DNA of 19,339 nucleotides, from the NCBI GenBank assembly GCA_964518505.1, contig CAZFGT010000046.1, positions 1 to 19,339 on the forward strand. Reading direction: 5' to 3'. Every line of letters starts with the position of its first letter. Positions within the stretch are counted from its first letter, which is position 1. The notes under the pieces are model-generated. The model searched no databases, had not been told where the DNA came from, and saw nothing but the letters and a program-made list of their open reading frames with translations. Source of the stretch: DASPUH01 sp964518505. Lineage in GTDB: Bacteria; Chloroflexota; Limnocylindria; Limnocylindrales; CSP1-4. Both the position numbers and the translations under genes were made by a program. Below, piece by piece: positions 1 to 7,198 of the stretch.

Positions 1-447
1 CCGGTCGCCACGTTCGCCCAGTCGGGCCTCGCCGCCGCCGTGCCCGACACGGCCAATGAGATCGGCTGGCCACAGTTCGTGGCGACCGTCGAAGGTGTCG
101 TGGCGGCCCTGCCGGCGGACGAGCGGGCGCACGCCGTGATCCTCACCAACGACTACAGCGAGGCCAGCCCGCTGGTGCTGCTGGGTTCGGGCCTGCCACC
201 GGTCTACTCGGGCCACAACAGCTACTGGTCCTGGGGGCCACCGCCGGCGGACCGCACCGTCGTGATCCACGTGGGCGACTGGCGCCCGACCGACTACAGC
301 GCCTACTTCACCGGCTGCCAGGACGTGGCCCACATCGACAACGGCCTCGGCGTCCAGAACGGCGAGCAGGGCGAGGCCGTGACCGTGTGCACCGGCCTGC
401 GCGCGCCGTGGACCGTGATGTGGCCGGCCCTGCGGACGATCTCCTGA
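1..447 (+). CDS. C-terminal fragment of a membrane glycosyltransferase-like protein (partial, 5' end outside window)
   Basis: The reading frame is open from the first base, so only the last 148 residues are visible and the true start lies to the left. The visible part is soluble and has no membrane segment. Its pattern (an ILTNDYSEA stretch, then LPPVYSGHNSYW and WGPP, later a DVAHIDNGLGV segment) resembles the C-terminal extracytoplasmic domain of PMT/ArnT-like GT39-type glycosyltransferases of actinobacteria and chloroflexi. Those proteins transfer sugars from lipid-linked donors outside the membrane. The assignment rests on remembered family patterns and the catalytic half is missing, so it is moderate. 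The gene ends 4 bases before the stop of the convergent PPOX gene. Confidence 0.55.
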   Translation, partial: PVATFAQSGLAAAVPDTANEIGWPQFVATVEGVVAALPADERAHAVILTNDYSEASPLVLLGSGLPPVYSGHNSYWSWGPPPADRTVVIHVGDWRPTDYSAYFTGCQDVAHIDNGLGVQNGEQGEAVTVCTGLRAPWTVMWPALRTIS

Positions 448-451
448 ACCG

Positions 452-889
452 CTAGGTCGGCATCATGCTGTCGTCGGCGTAGTCCCAGCAGTTCTGGACC
501 TCCCCCTCGATCTCGACGATGACGCCGGCTGCCACGCTGACGTAGTCCTCGACCGGGGTCGCGGGGTCGTAGGCCTCCACGTAGGGCCGGCAGATCTCGA
601 TGGCGCGCCGGTGGTATCCGTCGGTGCTCAGACCGGCCCGTCCACGGACCTCGATGGCGCGATACGGGAACGCGTTCTCGGCGAGCAGGATGGTGAGCCT
701 GGGGTCGCGCTGGAGCATGGCGATCTTGCGGTCGCCGGCGGGGAACTGGATGACGAACCGCCCGTTCTCCCAGCGGTGCCACACGGGCCGGCTGAAGACG
801 GTCCCATCCGTCTTGGCCAGCGAGATGACGGCGACGAGGGGCCGCTCGAGCAGGTCACCCAGGTCGGCCGGCGACAGGCCGCGGCGCAT
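452..889 (-). CDS. PPOX-class (pyridoxamine 5'-phosphate oxidase-like) F420/FMN-binding protein
   Basis: The 145-residue protein has the layout of the small split-barrel PPOX family: RPLVAVISLAKTDGTVFSRPVWHRW at residues 16-40 (first strands), the cofactor-phosphate segment AGDRKIAMLQRDPRLTILLAE at 51-71, and a VRGRAGL strand at 81-87. Such proteins use F420 or FMN to reduce or oxidise small molecules in the cytoplasm; which cofactor and substrate cannot be told here. The ATG at 889 is the only start in this frame before an in-frame TAG upstream, and it has no Shine-Dalgarno. A leaderless-type TAGACT sits 7 bases before another ATG at 927 in a different frame, so the N-terminus is uncertain. 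It is divergent from the DinB-like gene. Confidence 0.8.
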   Translation of the reverse strand: MRRGLSPADLGDLLERPLVAVISLAKTDGTVFSRPVWHRWENGRFVIQFPAGDRKIAMLQRDPRLTILLAENAFPYRAIEVRGRAGLSTDGYHRRAIEICRPYVEAYDPATPVEDYVSVAAGVIVEIEGEVQNCWDYADDSMMPT

Positions 890-934
890 CGCGCGGGGCC
901 CGAGCGCTCGCTCATGCCCACAGCCATGGCGCCC

Positions 935-940
935 AGTCTA
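935..940 (-). promoter_or_regulatory. Putative -10 element (TAGACT) for the PPOX gene
   Basis: Read on the minus strand, TAGACT lies 7 bases before an ATG at 927 and 45 bases before the PPOX start at 889. It would place the transcript start near 928. No clear -35 element is visible. Confidence 0.4.
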
Positions 941-977
941 CGAGTCACGTCGCACCGCTGGTGGCCCCTCGCGTGGG

Positions 978-983
978 TACCAT
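978..983 (+). promoter_or_regulatory. Putative leaderless-type -10 element TACCAT before the DinB-like gene
   Basis: TACCAT is followed by 6 bases and then the ATG at 990, so the expected transcript start coincides with the start codon. The same hexamer at the same spacing recurs before several other genes in the window. No Shine-Dalgarno or -35 is apparent. Confidence 0.55.
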
Positions 984-989
984 GAGCCG

Positions 990-1700
990 ATGACGTCCCC
1001 GCTGCGCGTGCTCATCGAGGAGCCCACGAGAGGCAAGCGCTGGGTCGCCGTGGCGGCCGACTGGCCGGGCCTGGAACGCGGCGGCAAGACGGAGGACGAG
1101 GCGGTCCAGAAGCTCGCCCGTTACGTGCCCCGCTACCTCCCCGTGGCCAGGCGCGCGCGGCTGGGCGAGGAGCTGGCGAGCCAGGCCGGCGTCGAGATCA
1201 TCGGCCGCTACCGGGGGGTCGGCTCGACCGACTTCTGGGGCATCTCCTTCGCCCCCTCACCGCTCGATCGCGGGCCGTACGACGCACCGGCCTTCGACCG
1301 CCAGATCCGCCTGCTGCGGGCGGCGTGGGCCGAATTCGACGACACGGCCGCGCGCGTCTCGGCCGAGCTCCGGCCGGGTGCCCGGGGCGGCGGCCGCTCC
1401 CGCGACGTGATCGTGCGGCATGTCATGGCCACGGAAGGCGGCGACTTCTCGAAACGCGTGAAGGCCAAGTCCGAGTGGCAGGACCTGCAGACCCCGACCG
1501 CGCTCGCCGAGCATCGCGACCGCTTCGTCGAGGCCATGCGCGCCTGGTACGCGGAAGGCAAGCCCCTCGGCAACTGGACGATCCCGTACCTGCTCCGCCA
1601 CACCGCCTACCACGTGCTGGACCACACCTGGGAGATGCAGGACCGCGACCTCACGGCCGAAGGGTCGGAGGCGACTACTCCACGTACTGCAGCGGGGTGA
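990..1700 (+). CDS. HicB-like N-terminal domain fused to DinB-like domain, function unknown
   Basis: The protein has 236 residues. Residues about 5-50 (RWVAVAADWPGLERGGKTEDEAVQKL) resemble the partial RNase-H fold of HicB-type proteins, in which a 'W.A.....G....G.T.eEA' pattern is typical. Residues about 100-222 look like a DinB/YfiT-type helical bundle, with candidate metal ligands His144, His204, His208 and His212 in RHVMATE and LRHTAYHVLDHTWEMQD. No hicA toxin gene is adjacent, so a classical toxin-antitoxin role is unlikely; DinB-like enzymes are often metal-dependent thiol transferases. The ATG at 990 is chosen because the frame further upstream has no domain content and TACCAT lies 6 bases before it. 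Its end overlaps the msrA 3' end by 26 bases. Domain calls are by pattern only. Confidence 0.7.
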   Translation: MTSPLRVLIEEPTRGKRWVAVAADWPGLERGGKTEDEAVQKLARYVPRYLPVARRARLGEELASQAGVEIIGRYRGVGSTDFWGISFAPSPLDRGPYDAPAFDRQIRLLRAAWAEFDDTAARVSAELRPGARGGGRSRDVIVRHVMATEGGDFSKRVKAKSEWQDLQTPTALAEHRDRFVEAMRAWYAEGKPLGNWTIPYLLRHTAYHVLDHTWEMQDRDLTAEGSEATTPRTAAG

Positions 1701-2340
1701 CCTTGAAGTCGTCCGGCAGCTTCACGCCGGTGGCGTGGTTGGGGCAGTAGCCGTTGGGTTCCTTGGCCAGATACTGCTGGTGGTACTCCTCGGCGAAGTA
1801 GAACGGGCCGGCCGGCGCGATCTCGGTCTTGATGGTGTCGAACCCGGCCGCCGTGAGGCGCTCCTGGTAGGCGGCGCGTGACGCCTCGGCGACGCGCTCC
1901 TGCTCGGCCGAGTGGGTGAAGATCGCCGAGCGGTACTGGGTCCCGATGTCGTTGCCCTGGCGCATGCCCTGCGTCGGGTCATGGTGCTCCCAGAACACCT
2001 TGAGCAGCTGCTCGTAGCTGATGAGCTTGGGATCGAACACCACCCGCACGGTCTCGGCGTGGCCGGTCTTGCCGGTGCACGCCTCACGGTAGGTGGGGTT
2101 GGGCGTGTAGCCGCCGGCGTAGCCGACCGCGGTGACCCACACGCCGGGGGTCTCCCAGAAGTCCTTCTCGGCGCCCCAGAAGCAGCCGAAAGCGAAGTCG
2201 GCGACCTCCAGCCCGTCCGGGTAGGGCGGCAGGAGCGGACGGCCGTTGACGTAGTGGGTGGTCAGCCCGGGCATCGGCTCGGTGCGGCCGGGCAGGGCGT
2301 CGGCGGGCTTGGGCATGGATGGTTCACGGAAGAGGAACAT
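1675..2340 (-). CDS. msrA: Peptide-methionine (S)-S-oxide reductase MsrA
   Basis: MsrA repairs oxidised methionine (S-sulfoxide) in proteins using thioredoxin. The 221-residue product resembles the long E. coli-type MsrA closely: PADALPGRTEPMP near residues 12-24, the catalytic motif FGCFWGAEKDFW with nucleophile Cys53, VGYAGGYTPNPTYREACTGKTGHAE, the DPTQGMRQGNDIGTQYRSAIF block, and a C-terminal resolving Cys199 in NGYCPNHA. The ATG at 2340 is supported by homology of the N-terminus and by TACCAT ending 6 bases upstream. It lies 58 bases downstream of the citrate synthase stop on the same strand but appears to have its own promoter. It converges on, and overlaps, the HicB/DinB-like gene. Confidence 0.96.
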   Translation of the reverse strand: MFLFREPSMPKPADALPGRTEPMPGLTTHYVNGRPLLPPYPDGLEVADFAFGCFWGAEKDFWETPGVWVTAVGYAGGYTPNPTYREACTGKTGHAETVRVVFDPKLISYEQLLKVFWEHHDPTQGMRQGNDIGTQYRSAIFTHSAEQERVAEASRAAYQERLTAAGFDTIKTEIAPAGPFYFAEEYHQQYLAKEPNGYCPNHATGVKLPDDFKVTPLQYVE

Positions 2341-2346
2341 GCCCTG

Positions 2347-2352
2347 ATGGTA
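2347..2352 (-). promoter_or_regulatory. Putative leaderless-type -10 element TACCAT before msrA
   Basis: On the minus strand TACCAT is followed by 6 bases and the ATG of msrA at 2340. The element lies between citrate synthase and msrA, suggesting msrA is transcribed separately as well. No -35 consensus is seen. Confidence 0.55.
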
Positions 2353-2398
2353 CGCCGAGGGTGCCCCGGAGGATGACGGGCCGCCTGGCGTGGCGCGC

Positions 2399-3514
2399 TC
2401 AGACCGCGGGCAGGGCGCGCTCCTGCGGTCCGGTGTAGCGCACGTCCGGGCGGATGAGCTTGTCGGTCTTGAGGTACTCGATGCAGTGGGCCGTCCAGCC
2501 GGCGTGGCGGGCGAGGGCGAAGGTGGCCGGGAACAGGTCCGGCGGCAGGCCCACGCCCTGGAGCACGGCCGCGGTGTAGAACTCCACGTTGGTCTGCAGC
2601 GACCGCTCGGGGTGGTACTCCCTGAGGAGCCGCAGCGCGATGTCCTCCACCCGGACGGCCATGTCCATCCACGCCGCGTTGGTGCCCATCTGCTCGGCCA
2701 CGGTGCGCAGGGCGGCGGCGCGCGGGTCGTAGGCGCGGTACACGCGGTGGCCAAAGCCCATGAGGCGCTCGCGGTGGTCCAGCTTGTCCCGGATCCAGGC
2801 CTCGGCCTTGTCCGCGGAACCCATCTGGTGCAGCTGGTCGATCACCTCCGCCGGGGCCCCGCCGTGCCATGGTCCCTTGAGGGCCCCGATGGCGCCGCAG
2901 ATGGCCGACGCGAGGTCGGAATGGGTGGCGATGATGACCAGCGCCGCGAACGTGGAGGCGTTGAAGCCGTGCTCGGCGGCGACCATGAAGTAGGCGTCCA
3001 GAGCGCGCGCGTCGGCGGCGGTCGGGCGGTTGCCGGTCAGCTGGTGCAGGAAGGCTTCGGCCAGGCCCTCGATGGACGGGTCCGGGTCGATCGGGTCCAG
3101 GCCCTGGCGGATGCGGGCGAAGGCGGCCAGGGCGGTCGGGGCGAAGGCCGTCACGGCACGGGCCTGCTCGACCGTGGGCGGCCAGGTCATACGCGCCTCG
3201 GCGCCCCACACGGAGACGGCCGTCCGCAGGGCATCCATGGCGTTCGTGCCGCTGGGCAGCTGGCGCAGCGCGGCCTCGACGGGTGCCGTGAGCGGCGCCG
3301 GCGGCTGCGGCGTGCGGGCCTTCCACTCGCCGGTCCACAGCAGCTCGCAGACCTGCGAGAACGAGCCGTGCTGGACGACCTGGATGATGGGGTAACCGCG
3401 GTAGAGCAGCCGGCCCTGTTCGCCGTCGACCAACGCGATATCGGTCTCACCGGCCAGCACACCGGCCAGGCCGGGCGAATACGGCCGGGCGTCGGGGATG
3501 GCGATCTCGGTCAC
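2399..3514 (-). CDS. Citrate synthase (or 2-methylcitrate synthase), type II-like, with Glu in the catalytic Asp position
   Basis: Citrate synthase condenses acetyl-CoA with oxaloacetate at the entry of the TCA cycle. From GTG 3514 the product has 371 residues, normal for the short prokaryotic form. Visible motifs are EHGFNASTF (181-189), KGPWHGGAPAEV with His217, GFGHRVYRAYDPRA with His256, and NVEFYTAAVL (309-318). The usual NVDFYSG catalytic Asp is replaced by Glu311, a variant also recalled from actinobacterial CitA-type proteins, so activity is not excluded. The GTG start is preferred over an ATG at 3592 because TATGAT lies 6 bases before it and the extra N-terminus is featureless and would run into the copA promoter region. 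Whether citrate or methylcitrate is made cannot be decided; no prp genes are nearby. Confidence 0.93.
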   Translation of the reverse strand: MTEIAIPDARPYSPGLAGVLAGETDIALVDGEQGRLLYRGYPIIQVVQHGSFSQVCELLWTGEWKARTPQPPAPLTAPVEAALRQLPSGTNAMDALRTAVSVWGAEARMTWPPTVEQARAVTAFAPTALAAFARIRQGLDPIDPDPSIEGLAEAFLHQLTGNRPTAADARALDAYFMVAAEHGFNASTFAALVIIATHSDLASAICGAIGALKGPWHGGAPAEVIDQLHQMGSADKAEAWIRDKLDHRERLMGFGHRVYRAYDPRAAALRTVAEQMGTNAAWMDMAVRVEDIALRLLREYHPERSLQTNVEFYTAAVLQGVGLPPDLFPATFALARHAGWTAHCIEYLKTDKLIRPDVRYTGPQERALPAV

Positions 3515-3520
3515 GTCGGC

Positions 3521-3526
3521 ATCATA
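3521..3526 (-). promoter_or_regulatory. Putative leaderless-type -10 element TATGAT before citrate synthase
   Basis: On the minus strand TATGAT is followed by 6 bases and the GTG start at 3514. It decides the start choice for citrate synthase. No -35 consensus is visible. Confidence 0.55.
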
Positions 3527-3609
3527 GTCCCGCGGTCGAGGCCGACCCGGTCCGGAGGTCACCCGAACGGGGGGCGAACGGCCCTGCCCCATGTCGGTGC
3601 GCCGTCTTG

Positions 3610-3615
3610 TATACT
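3610..3615 (+). promoter_or_regulatory. Putative -10 element TATACT of copA
   Basis: TATACT is close to the TATAAT consensus. The predicted transcript start, about 7 bases after it, would be only a few bases before the ATG at 3626, so the mRNA would be nearly leaderless. It overlaps the left arm of a palindrome. No good -35 is seen. Confidence 0.5.
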
Positions 3616-3627
3616 CCCCTGGAGTAT
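3611..3627 (+). promoter_or_regulatory. Palindromic operator over the copA promoter and start codon, CsoR/copper-repressor type candidate
   Basis: The sequence ATACTCC-CCT-GGAGTAT is a perfect 7-bp inverted repeat with a 3-base spacer. It covers most of the TATACT -10 and the first two bases of the copA ATG. AT-rich ends flanking a C/G tract resemble operators of the CsoR/RcnR/FrmR family, of which CsoR represses copA when copper is low. A bound repressor here would block RNA polymerase directly. The position argues against a MerR/CueR-type activator, which needs its site between -35 and -10. No csoR gene lies in the window. Confidence 0.6.
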
Positions 3628-6118
3628 GAGCGAAGCCCCGTCAGCCACAGCCTCCGGGATCCCAGCCACGCCGCTGGAGATCGTCCTGCCGATCCGCGGC
3701 ATGACCTGCGCGTCGTGCGTCAACCGCATCGAGCGGTACCTCCGCGGCACGGACGGCGTGCTGGACGCCAACATCAACTTCGCCACCGAACGCGCCAGCG
3801 TGCGCGTCGATCCGGCGGTCGCTGGCCGGCCCCAGCTGGTGGCGGCCGTGGAGGCGGCGGGATACGCCGTCCGCGCGGAGGATCCGGCCGGCGCCGACGT
3901 GCCGCGCTCTCTCGAGATGACCGCGGAAGACGTCGCGCGGGCCGCCGAGCGCCAGGACCTGCTGCGCAAGGCGGTCGTCTCGCTGGCCGTGGCCGCGCTG
4001 ATCATGGCCGCCATGTTCTGGCCGCAGTCGGCCGTGCCCATGACGACCATCAACTGGCTCCTCCTGCTGCCGGCGACGGCCATCCAGTTCTGGGCGGGAC
4101 GCGGCTTCTACATCGCCGCCTTGCGGGCCGCGCGACACCGCACCACGACGATGGACACGCTCGTCGCAGCCGGCACGACCGCGGCGTGGACCTTCAGCGT
4201 CTTCGTGACGCTGTTCCCCTCGGCCATGGTGCAGGCCGGCCTGGAGCCGCAGACCTACTTCGACAGCTCGACCGTCATCGTCGGGCTGGTCCTGCTCGGC
4301 CGGTGGCTCGAGGCGCGGGCCAAGGGCCAGACGAGCGACGCCATCCGGGGCCTGATCGGCCTGCAGCCGCGCACGGCGCGTCGCCTGCAGGATGGGCAGG
4401 AGGTGGACGTGCTGCTGGAGGTCGTCCGTGTCGGCGACCTGCTGCGCGTCCGGCCGGGCGAGCGGGTGCCCGTCGATGGGGTCATCGTCGAGGGCGCCTC
4501 CGCGGTCGACGAGTCGATGCTCACCGGGGAGGCGGCGCCGGTGGAAAAGGTGCCCGGCGACGCGGTCATCGGGGCCACCCTGAACGCCTCCGGGACGCTC
4601 GTCGTGCGGGCGACGCGCGTGGGCCGCGACACGGTCCTGGCCTCGATCGTCGACCTCGTCGAGCGGGCCCAGGGCACCAAGGTCCCCCTCCAGCGTCTCG
4701 CCGACCGGGTCAGCGAGATCTTCGTGCCCTTGGTGCTGGTCATCGCCGCGGCGACGTTCGTGGTCTGGCTGGTGTTCGGGCCGGAACCGCACCTGACGCT
4801 CGCCCTCACGGCCTTCATCAGCGTCGTCGTGATCGCCTGCCCGTGCGCCATGGGCCTGGCCACGCCCACGGCCGTCATGGTCGGCACGGGCCAGGCCGCG
4901 GAGGCGGGCATCCTGTTCCGGAGCGCGGAGGCGCTCGAGGCGATCGGCCGGACCGACACGGTCGTGTTCGACAAGACGGGCACCCTGACCCTGGGGCGAC
5001 CGACCGTCGAATCGGTCACGGCCGCGCCAGGCTGGGCGGAGCACGACGTGCTGGACCTGGCGGCGTCGGCGGAGCGCGGCAGTGAGCACCCCCTGGCTGC
5101 CGCGATCATCGCCCGGGCCCACCTGGCCGAGCTGGGCTTCCTTCCGGTCGACGCGTTCACCGCCAGCCCCGGCTACGGGGTCGAGGCCACCGTGGGCGCC
5201 CGACGCGTGCTGGTGGGGTCGGCGCGCCTGCTGGCCGAGCACGGTATCGACAGCGGGCCCGACGAAGCTGCCGAGACCGCCCCCGGAGCGACGATCATCC
5301 GCGTCGCCGCCGACGGGCAGGCAGCCGGCCGCATCAGCATCACGGACCCCGTACGCCCCGAGGCCGCCCAGGCCGTCGCCGAACTGACGGCCGCCGGGCG
5401 GCAGGTGTGGCTCCTCTCGGGCGACTCGCCGGCGACGGCGTCGGCGGTGGGGGCGGCGGTCGGCATCGCCCCCGAGCGGGTGCGCGGCGGGACGCTCCCC
5501 GCCGACAAGGCAAGCTTCGTGGCGCAGCTGCAGGCCGCCGGCCGTCGCGTGGCGATGGTCGGCGACGGCATCAACGATGCGCCCGCCCTGGCCCAGGCGG
5601 ACGTCGGCGTGGCCATCGGCAGCGGCGCCGACGTGGCCGTGGAAGCGTCTGACGTGACGCTCGTCGGCGGTGACCCGCGCAGCGTCGTGCGCGCCATCGA
5701 CCTGTCGCGCCGGACCACCAGGGTCATCCGCCAGAACCTGGCCTGGGCGTTCGGCTACAACGTGCTGCTCATCCCGGTGGCCATGGGCGTCCTCTACCCG
5801 TTCACCGGGACGCTGCTCAACCCCGGCCTCGCGGCGGGGGCCATGGCCATCTCGTCGGTGAGCGTCGTGACGAACTCACTGCGCCTGCGGCGTCGCGGCA
5901 CGGTGTCCGCCACGGCCAAGGTCGCGCCGGAGGCGGCGCCGGCCGGCCCGGCCATCGACCCGGTGTGCGGCATGACGGTCGACCCCCCGGCGGCTCGCGC
6001 CGCGGGGCTGCACAGCCAGCTCGGTCAGGTCGACTACTTCTTCTGCAGCCGCGGCTGCAAGCTCGAGTTCGACGAGCACCCCGCGACCTACCTGGCGGCC
6101 GCTCCCAGTTCGTCGTAG
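3626..6118 (+). CDS. copA: Copper-translocating P1B-1-type ATPase CopA with C-terminal YHS domain
   Basis: This 830-residue ATPase exports Cu(I) across the cytoplasmic membrane or supplies it to extracytoplasmic enzymes. Visible are one N-terminal HMA domain with GMTCASC (Cys28, Cys31), the TGEAAP actuator motif, the membrane CPC motif at 405-407, phosphorylation site DKTGTLT (Asp449), the SEHP motif (His488-Pro489), GDGINDAP (646-653), a GYN motif in the next-to-last membrane segment and MAISS in the last. CPC, YN and MxxSS together mark Cu(I) specificity. Unusually, residues about 777-823 form a YHS domain (DPVCGM with Cys781, then YFFCSRGC). The ATG at 3626 sits in a palindromic operator. 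The gene end overlaps the convergent nickel/cobalt permease gene by 31 bases. Confidence 0.95.
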   Translation: MSEAPSATASGIPATPLEIVLPIRGMTCASCVNRIERYLRGTDGVLDANINFATERASVRVDPAVAGRPQLVAAVEAAGYAVRAEDPAGADVPRSLEMTAEDVARAAERQDLLRKAVVSLAVAALIMAAMFWPQSAVPMTTINWLLLLPATAIQFWAGRGFYIAALRAARHRTTTMDTLVAAGTTAAWTFSVFVTLFPSAMVQAGLEPQTYFDSSTVIVGLVLLGRWLEARAKGQTSDAIRGLIGLQPRTARRLQDGQEVDVLLEVVRVGDLLRVRPGERVPVDGVIVEGASAVDESMLTGEAAPVEKVPGDAVIGATLNASGTLVVRATRVGRDTVLASIVDLVERAQGTKVPLQRLADRVSEIFVPLVLVIAAATFVVWLVFGPEPHLTLALTAFISVVVIACPCAMGLATPTAVMVGTGQAAEAGILFRSAEALEAIGRTDTVVFDKTGTLTLGRPTVESVTAAPGWAEHDVLDLAASAERGSEHPLAAAIIARAHLAELGFLPVDAFTASPGYGVEATVGARRVLVGSARLLAEHGIDSGPDEAAETAPGATIIRVAADGQAAGRISITDPVRPEAAQAVAELTAAGRQVWLLSGDSPATASAVGAAVGIAPERVRGGTLPADKASFVAQLQAAGRRVAMVGDGINDAPALAQADVGVAIGSGADVAVEASDVTLVGGDPRSVVRAIDLSRRTTRVIRQNLAWAFGYNVLLIPVAMGVLYPFTGTLLNPGLAAGAMAISSVSVVTNSLRLRRRGTVSATAKVAPEAAPAGPAIDPVCGMTVDPPAARAAGLHSQLGQVDYFFCSRGCKLEFDEHPATYLAAAPSSS

Positions 6119-7134
6119 CGCTTCCAGCGGTAGATCAGGGTGGAGATCGCCCAGCTGCCGATGAAGATGGCGATGATGGCCAGCCCGACGAGGCCGAAGT
6201 CGAGGCTTTCCAGGGCGTCCCACAGGCCCCCGGTCAGGCCCAGTTCCGTGCCGATGACGTTGAGGGCCTCGATACCGCCGATGGCGAAGGCGATGATGAC
6301 CGACACGAGCGTGATGTTGAGGTTGTAGTACAGCTTGCGGATGGGCTTGATGTAGGCCCAGCCGTAGGCCCCCAGCATCAGCACACCGTCGGTCGTGTCG
6401 ACGAGCGACATGCCCGCCGCGAAGACGGCCGGCAGCAGCAGGATGTAGCCGATCGGCAGATGGCTCGCGCCGGACGTGGCGGCCAGGCCCAGCAGCGCCA
6501 CCTCCGAGGCCGTGTCGAAGCCCAGGCCGAACAGCACGCCGAGCGGATACATGTGCCAGCTGCGCGTGATCATGCGAAGGGCCGGCCGGAAGATCCGCGC
6601 CAGCAGGCCGCGCTCGTTGAGGTAGTCCTCCAGGGTCGCCTCGTCGTAGGCCCCGCCGGCCGAGACCTTGCGGAACATGCGGTAGATGTCGACCAGCACG
6701 ACCAGGTTGATGAAACCGATGACCATCAGGAACGTGGCCGAGACCGTGGTGCCGATGATCCCGCCGATCGACTGGAGGGCCGGCACGTTGCTCACGAACG
6801 CCGCCGACATGGCGATGACGATCGAGAGCGCGACGACGATCGTGGAGTGCCCCAGCGAGAAGAAGAGACCTACGGCGACCGGCCGCTGGCCGTCCTGCAT
6901 GAGCTTGCGGGTGGTGTTGTCGATGGCCGCGATGTGGTCCGCATCCACCGCGTGGCGCAGGCCGAACGAGTAGGCCAGGAAGGCCGTCGGGAGCAGGATG
7001 GGGTAGGTCACCGAGCCCAGCAGGACGAGCACCCAGACCAGGACGTTGAAACCCAGCAGGAAGGCGTACACCCGCACGACCCCGCGCTTGACGGGGCTCG
7101 AGCTGCCGAGGATGCGGCGGGCTGTCGTCAGCAA
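6088..7134 (-). CDS. Nickel/cobalt permease, NiCoT (HoxN/NixA) family
   Basis: NiCoT proteins import Ni(II) or Co(II) with high affinity. The 348-residue membrane protein has the family signature RHAVDADHIAAIDN (60-73), equivalent to the HX4DH metal motif, plus FSLGHSTIV (92-100) and LGFDTASE further on, with about eight hydrophobic segments. Metal preference cannot be read from the sequence; no urease, hydrogenase or cobalamin gene is in the window. The start is TTG at 7134, supported by GGAG six bases upstream and the lack of any other nearby in-frame start. It has its own sigma70-like promoter with a direct repeat over the -35. It converges on copA, sharing 31 bases of coding sequence. Confidence 0.92.
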   Translation of the reverse strand: MLTTARRILGSSSPVKRGVVRVYAFLLGFNVLVWVLVLLGSVTYPILLPTAFLAYSFGLRHAVDADHIAAIDNTTRKLMQDGQRPVAVGLFFSLGHSTIVVALSIVIAMSAAFVSNVPALQSIGGIIGTTVSATFLMVIGFINLVVLVDIYRMFRKVSAGGAYDEATLEDYLNERGLLARIFRPALRMITRSWHMYPLGVLFGLGFDTASEVALLGLAATSGASHLPIGYILLLPAVFAAGMSLVDTTDGVLMLGAYGWAYIKPIRKLYYNLNITLVSVIIAFAIGGIEALNVIGTELGLTGGLWDALESLDFGLVGLAIIAIFIGSWAISTLIYRWKRYDELGAAAR

Positions 7135-7140
7135 CGGGAT

Positions 7141-7144
7141 CTCC
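7141..7144 (-). promoter_or_regulatory. Shine-Dalgarno GGAG deciding the TTG start of the Ni/Co permease
   Basis: On the minus strand GGAG is followed by 6 bases and TTG at 7134. It is one of only two clear ribosome-binding sites in the window. Confidence 0.6.
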
Positions 7145-7169
7145 AGGTCTGGGGCGGTCGCTGGTCGCG

Positions 7170-7198
7170 ATGCTAGCCGACGATCCGGTTTATCGCAA
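7170..7198 (-). promoter_or_regulatory. Putative sigma70-type promoter of the Ni/Co permease gene
   Basis: On the minus strand TTGCGA (7198-7193) and TAGCAT (7175-7170) are separated by exactly 17 bases, giving a transcript start near 7163 and a leader of about 29 bases that contains GGAG. This contrasts with the leaderless-type promoters elsewhere in the window. Confidence 0.5.

Noticed and set aside
990..1140. HicA/HicB toxin-antitoxin locus
   Set aside because: Only a HicB-like segment is present; no small HicA-like gene lies on either side.
2390..3625. The copA frame extends 412 codons upstream of the chosen start
   Set aside because: The extension is antisense to citrate synthase, lacks any domain, and the ATPase N-terminus with its HMA domain begins naturally at 3626.
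3641..5242. A 533-codon open frame on the minus strand opposite copA
   Set aside because: It is antisense to the strongly recognisable copper ATPase, has low-complexity Arg/Gly/Asp-rich composition and no domain. It is a GC-driven shadow frame.
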